DNA from: Bacteroides pyogenes DSM 20611 = JCM 6294
GTDB lineage: Bacteria > Bacteroidota > Bacteroidia > Bacteroidales > Bacteroidaceae
Reading direction: 5' to 3'
Assembly (NCBI RefSeq): GCF_000428105.1
Contig: NZ_ATZH01000009.1
Location: 62,001 to 126,000, forward strand
Length of the DNA stretch: 64,000 bases
Shown: positions 60,774 to 64,000 of the stretch, piece by piece
How positions within the stretch are numbered: the stretch's first letter is position 1
Layout: every line of letters begins with the position of its first letter
Made by a program: the position numbers and the translations under genes
Notes under the pieces: generated by a model
What the model was told of the DNA's origin: nothing
The model's database searches: none
Seen by the model: only the letters and a program-made list of their open reading frames with translations

Positions 60774-62390
60774 TTAAGCGCCACAGCAAATATATCCTTT
60801 TCTTTCTTTTCCGTCTTTACTTGTATAAATGAATGTTGCCCAGATTTTTCCATCACTGTTTTTCAATACTTTAAATGATTTTGCAGTAGTAGTGATGAGT
60901 GAAGAATATGGATCTAACCCATAAACATAAATCCTAATATTACTTTTTTCACCTACTTCCTTATCTTCCAATTCCATAAAAACAATGCCTTTTCTAGGGC
61001 TTCTCTGCTTAAACCCTAATTGTTTTGGAGATTGTATAACTTCCATATCCGAAACAGAGATGGAACTACCATCAATTACTAAACGCTCTTTATCGTCAGA
61101 CATGATTTTCTCATCCAACGAAAAGGCCTTTTCAGCCGCTCCTTCTTCCGATGCTTTCAGAATAACGGTAATCTCTTCCTCCTGATTGTTCTCCTTGTCT
61201 TCAACAGCTACTGTCGCTTCAATCTCTTCCTCCTGGGGAATTCCGGTGATAAGAAGTACGCCGTTCGATTCGGTAACTTCTATCCCGTCATAATCCGAAT
61301 AGGCTTCATAATTTCCGCTGCCTGATAGAATTTTGACTTCCACGCTCTTCGGTTCTCCTTTTTTACCGGAAATTGTTACCATGTTTGTTTCCAATTTCAA
61401 CTTAATAAGCTCTTTGTCGATTGTTTTATCGCAGAAGTAGCCATAATGTATCACCCCGTCTTTTTTATAGCTGAAGATAGCCCAGATATTTTCTCCGTCA
61501 TTTTGAATGATTTCTAAATCGACAGCCTCTTCAGTCGGATTATAGTACATACTATATGCATAAATCGCTTCTGTTTTCTTTCCGACACTCAAATCTCCTT
61601 TGAATGAAATCTGCAGGCTGTATATCGAATAGTATGTCCATCCATATGAATATTGTCCGTCTTCCAATTTTCTGACAGGTGTGCTATTATCCCTATCCTT
61701 GCTTTCACCGTCAAAGAAATAACGCCGTTTGCTGTCCGCTTTTATTTCAGCAAGAAACTCTTCGGGGAAAGGATTTGTAGTGACCGCTACTTTCACCGGG
61801 AGGGAAGCAGTGAAACCTGCTTTGTCTTTTATGGTAACAGAGCCGGAGAAAGATTCCTCTTTCGCTATCGCTTCGATGGTTATCTCTCCCTCTCCTGTGA
61901 CATTGACTTTTATATCCCGGTTGTCGGATTCGGCTTTGTAACCGCCGTTCCCTTCGGAGATATTTACTTTTATCAACTTGCGGTGTCCTGCCAATATTTT
62001 CATTTCAACTTCTTCTTGGCTGAACTTTATTTTATCGGTAAGATATACGCTGACGGGAAACTTCAGATACTTGGAGTTCTTATCGGACAAAACCAATGCC
62101 GCCTCCCCGATCGCTTTTCCTTCCAGAGAAACTTTGTTGTCGATAATTTCGGCTGTAACAACATCTTCGTTGGTAGAAAAAACGTTGTATTCTCCACCGC
62201 CTTCCAAGATGTCGATACTGACTTTATTGTCCGTACCGATCTTGACTTTTATGGGATCTTCTTTTATTTTCAGTTCGGGCAACGGAGAGGCAATCTCTTT
62301 TCTTTCTTTCTCATTTTCATCGGAACACCCGGCTATACCGAATGAAAACAGCATAATACATGAAATAGACAGATATTTATATAGTTTCAT
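60774..62390 (-). CDS. Multi-domain Ig-like lipoprotein with an internal duplication
   Basis: 538 residues, lipobox IAGC (Cys22) followed by Ser-Asp-Glu, a surface-export pattern. Ig-like repeats lie at about 38-118, 120-204 and 327-413, each with a 'IL.G.G.Y...S.n..v' core. Between and after them lie two copies of another module (about 208-321 and 425-537). Both end alike: 'DGENIWAIFSYKKDGVIHYGYFCD' and 'DGKIWATFIYTSKDGKERKGYICC'. No catalytic motif. It lies 23 bases after the GH18-like gene in an apparent PUL, so a surface glycan-binding role is likely. The repeat style is shared with the lipoprotein at 44556-45482. Lys/Glu-rich composition. Confidence 0.78.
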   Translation of the reverse strand: MKLYKYLSISCIMLFSFGIAGCSDENEKERKEIASPLPELKIKEDPIKVKIGTDNKVSIDILEGGGEYNVFSTNEDVVTAEIIDNKVSLEGKAIGEAALVLSDKNSKYLKFPVSVYLTDKIKFSQEEVEMKILAGHRKLIKVNISEGNGGYKAESDNRDIKVNVTGEGEITIEAIAKEESFSGSVTIKDKAGFTASLPVKVAVTTNPFPEEFLAEIKADSKRRYFFDGESKDRDNSTPVRKLEDGQYSYGWTYYSIYSLQISFKGDLSVGKKTEAIYAYSMYYNPTEEAVDLEIIQNDGENIWAIFSYKKDGVIHYGYFCDKTIDKELIKLKLETNMVTISGKKGEPKSVEVKILSGSGNYEAYSDYDGIEVTESNGVLLITGIPQEEEIEATVAVEDKENNQEEEITVILKASEEGAAEKAFSLDEKIMSDDKERLVIDGSSISVSDMEVIQSPKQLGFKQRSPRKGIVFMELEDKEVGEKSNIRIYVYGLDPYSSLITTTAKSFKVLKNSDGKIWATFIYTSKDGKERKGYICCGA

Positions 62391-62413
62391 AACTTCCTGT
62401 TTTTACTAAATTA

Positions 62414-63829
62414 TTACTTCCAATCTTTCGGATATTTCTTCCCGTCGAACACGAGTTCGTCGTCGTAAAAGGCTCGTGCTATGCGTTGCATAGATGTCAA
62501 TTGCCCATATTCGAAATTCCAGCGATTGGGGTCCATCGCAAAAATCATATGTGAACCGTATCCGTTTTTTCTCATCTGTACTAACTGGCTTTCGTATGCC
62601 CAATATCCCCGGCTATACTCCTGAGAGTGGAGCCCCATATTCATTTTAGGCATACCCGGAAAGTAACGACCTAAATCGGAAGATCCGCCATAATCATGCA
62701 ACGCATAGTCTACAAATTCACCCGACTGTTTGCCATCTACTGCCGGTAGCCCATAAGTTGTACTGTACGCATAAGCAATGACCCACCTGTCCGGCTGTGC
62801 CATTTTAACCTCGTAACATAGGCGTGCGGCAGCTTCTTGCGATGGAAATACGAATCCCGGCGTAATGTTTTGAGTCTCGTATTTTGAATACTCGTCGTCT
62901 ACAAAGATTCCGTCCAGATTATAGGCGTCGCACATGGCTTTTACTTCTTGTGCGAAAGCTTTTGCCGTTTCGTCTGCCAAATTGGCGATACCCGAACGGT
63001 CGTGATTGCCCAAGATTCCGAGTATTACTTTCATCCCTCTGTCTTGTAACGGTTTCAGATAATGTTCGCGTTTGTCGAGAATCGCCTGTACGTTCTCATT
63101 ATTATATATGTATACGCGCCCTGTCTTTTCGTCATAATTGATGTTGGCAGAAAAGATTATCAATACGTCGATCAACGGTTTCCCGCTTTTCTTTAGCGTA
63201 AAGCTCAGATTATTCAGCGGATTCGTATCGTTCACCTCCATGCAGCTGAATACCTTTATGCCGCTCTCTTTTTGGCAGTCGGGCAATCCGGTCAGATCTT
63301 TTACAAAGATCAGCCTTGTTTCATCTTCTTTGGCTAACTTGAAGTTACCTGAAGTTACTTTCATGCGTAAGGGAATTACATAGCTTTTATCCGTAGAAAG
63401 CGTTCCGTCAGAGGTAAAAGAGATTTTCAATCCCGACGATTTCATTTCTCCGGCATTCAGCGTGATAATACCTTCTTTATCGAAAGTGACATGTTGTTCC
63501 GGAAAGGCTTCATAATCGGAATTATTATTTGCATTATACGTATCTAATACAGATTTGTCATAAGTGGCGGTAACACTACTGTTAGCCGAGGACTTTTTAG
63601 GAACATTCACAAACAGTTCGGTGCTCCCTTCGTTACGAAATTCTGTAACAGTAAACATGCGTTTACCGTTTATATCGTTGATAAACGCTAATTCTTCACT
63701 ACTGACAGTATAGTTTCCTTCATCTACTTGGCCTATTTTTATATCGTCATTCGTACAAGCGGCCAAACAGGCGGTCAAAACGAATGCCATCAGCCAATAT
63801 TGCGGTTTGATAAACTTGATTCTTTTCAT
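62414..63829 (-). CDS. DUF1735-GH18 lipoprotein, endo-beta-N-acetylglucosaminidase-like
   Basis: 471 residues from the ATG at 63829, lipobox LAAC followed by Thr-Asn-Asp-Asp. Residues about 55-180 form a DUF1735-type beta domain. Residues 190-470 are a GH18 TIM barrel: 'DVLIIFSANINYDEKTGRVYIYNNENV', 'GMKVILGILGNHDRSGIANL', the active strand 'YNLDGIFVDDEYSKY' and 'VDYALHDYGGSSDLGRYFPGMPKMNMGLHSQEY'. D311 and E313 fit the catalytic DxE; the earlier Asp of DxxDxDxE is Phe309. This architecture matches Bacteroides N-glycan endoglycosidases such as BT_3987. It should release N-glycans at the chitobiose core on the cell surface. Confidence 0.88.
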   Translation of the reverse strand: MKRIKFIKPQYWLMAFVLTACLAACTNDDIKIGQVDEGNYTVSSEELAFINDINGKRMFTVTEFRNEGSTELFVNVPKKSSANSSVTATYDKSVLDTYNANNNSDYEAFPEQHVTFDKEGIITLNAGEMKSSGLKISFTSDGTLSTDKSYVIPLRMKVTSGNFKLAKEDETRLIFVKDLTGLPDCQKESGIKVFSCMEVNDTNPLNNLSFTLKKSGKPLIDVLIIFSANINYDEKTGRVYIYNNENVQAILDKREHYLKPLQDRGMKVILGILGNHDRSGIANLADETAKAFAQEVKAMCDAYNLDGIFVDDEYSKYETQNITPGFVFPSQEAAARLCYEVKMAQPDRWVIAYAYSTTYGLPAVDGKQSGEFVDYALHDYGGSSDLGRYFPGMPKMNMGLHSQEYSRGYWAYESQLVQMRKNGYGSHMIFAMDPNRWNFEYGQLTSMQRIARAFYDDELVFDGKKYPKDWK

Positions 63830-63858
63830 TTTCCGTATTTTAAAGTAATTTGAAAAAG

Positions 63859-64000
63859 TTATTTGGCAGGCAACTCTATGGCTTTCCAAGTCAAAGGTTT
63901 GGATGATGCGATATTATTTCCATTGTTAGTATGGTCTTTGACAACAATACCGGCCCCTTCGTCGAATTTCCAATAAGCCACCAATCCTTCCGCTTCGGGA
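63859..64000 (-). CDS. C-terminus of a LamG-like (DUF1735/LamG type) lipoprotein, partial
   Basis: Read on the - strand from the right edge, an open frame of 46 codons ends in TAA at 63859. It reads PEAEGLVAYWKFDEGAG, then IVVKDHTNNGNNI and PLTWKAIELPAK. 'GLVAYWKFDEGAG' and 'DHTnNGN' are the start of a LamG/concanavalin-like domain, yet here they occur just before the stop, as in PUL proteins where a DUF1735 domain is followed by this short segment. It lies 29 bases upstream of the GH18-like gene in the same direction, so it belongs to the same PUL and probably binds glycan. Most of the gene is outside the window. Confidence 0.8.
   Translation of the reverse strand, partial: PEAEGLVAYWKFDEGAGIVVKDHTNNGNNIASSKPLTWKAIELPAK

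Overview
The window reads as chromosome of a gut Bacteroides or close relative (Bacteroidota). It holds five SusC/SusD-type transporter pairs (the first pair's SusC is cut by the window edge), many SPII lipoproteins with acidic residues after the lipid cysteine, and promoters of the Bacteroides form TTTG-N19..21-TAnnTTTG. It also has an ECF sigma/FecR pair and anaerobic core metabolism (2-oxoglutarate:ferredoxin oxidoreductase). I do not assign a species.

Layout. (1) 1-10.8 kb, + strand: a polysaccharide utilization locus (PUL) with two SusC/SusD pairs in tandem, two BACON-domain surface lipoproteins and a GH16 endo-glycosidase lipoprotein. (2) 11.1-16.3 kb, - strand: a SusC/SusD pair with no enzyme beside it. 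(3) 16.9-19.7 kb, +: a NamZ-like (DUF1343/GH171) exo-muramidase followed by a sodium/solute symporter, probably a peptidoglycan amino-sugar salvage pair. (4) 20-31.3 kb: core genes: tRNA-Arg(CCT), korAB, a LolC/E-type permease, rbfA, an O-methyltransferase, pyruvate kinase, aroQ, xerD and an abundant-type OmpA/TPR lipoprotein. (5) 31.8-40.7 kb, +: an ECF sigma/FecR-controlled PUL with an STN-type SusC, SusD and a serine-type sulfatase, probably for a sulfated glycan. (6) 41-44.5 kb: a thioredoxin-fold lipoprotein without its cysteines, a YifB/ComM AAA ATPase, a 23-bp tandem repeat and the 3' end of a dead IS3-family element. (7) 44.5-57.8 kb, -: a tightly packed nine-gene operon with a FecA-like TonB receptor, SusC, SusD, a metallopeptidase-family lipoprotein whose HExxH motif is destroyed, DUF4302, DUF4856 and several unknown lipoproteins. 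(8) 58.4-60.5 kb, +: a fused ADP-forming acyl-CoA synthetase. (9) 60.8-64 kb, -: the downstream end of another PUL, with an Ig-like lipoprotein, a DUF1735-GH18 endo-beta-N-acetylglucosaminidase-like protein and the C-terminus of a LamG-like protein.

How the genes work together. In each PUL a surface lipoprotein captures or cuts a glycan, SusD caps the SusC barrel, and TonB drives import. The sulfatase PUL carries its own trans-envelope switch (SusC STN domain to FecR to ECF sigma). The nine-gene operon has no recognisable glycoside hydrolase and pairs a siderophore-type receptor with SusCD, so I infer a metal or metal-complex substrate rather than a simple glycan.

The most unusual non-coding features are two intergenic arrays of GTTTCCC-N4-GGGAAAC palindromes with an exact 22-bp period, 47 kb apart; the 23-bp tandem repeat after yifB; and a foldable leader before the thioredoxin-like gene. 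All functional calls come from reading the sequence. No database search was run.
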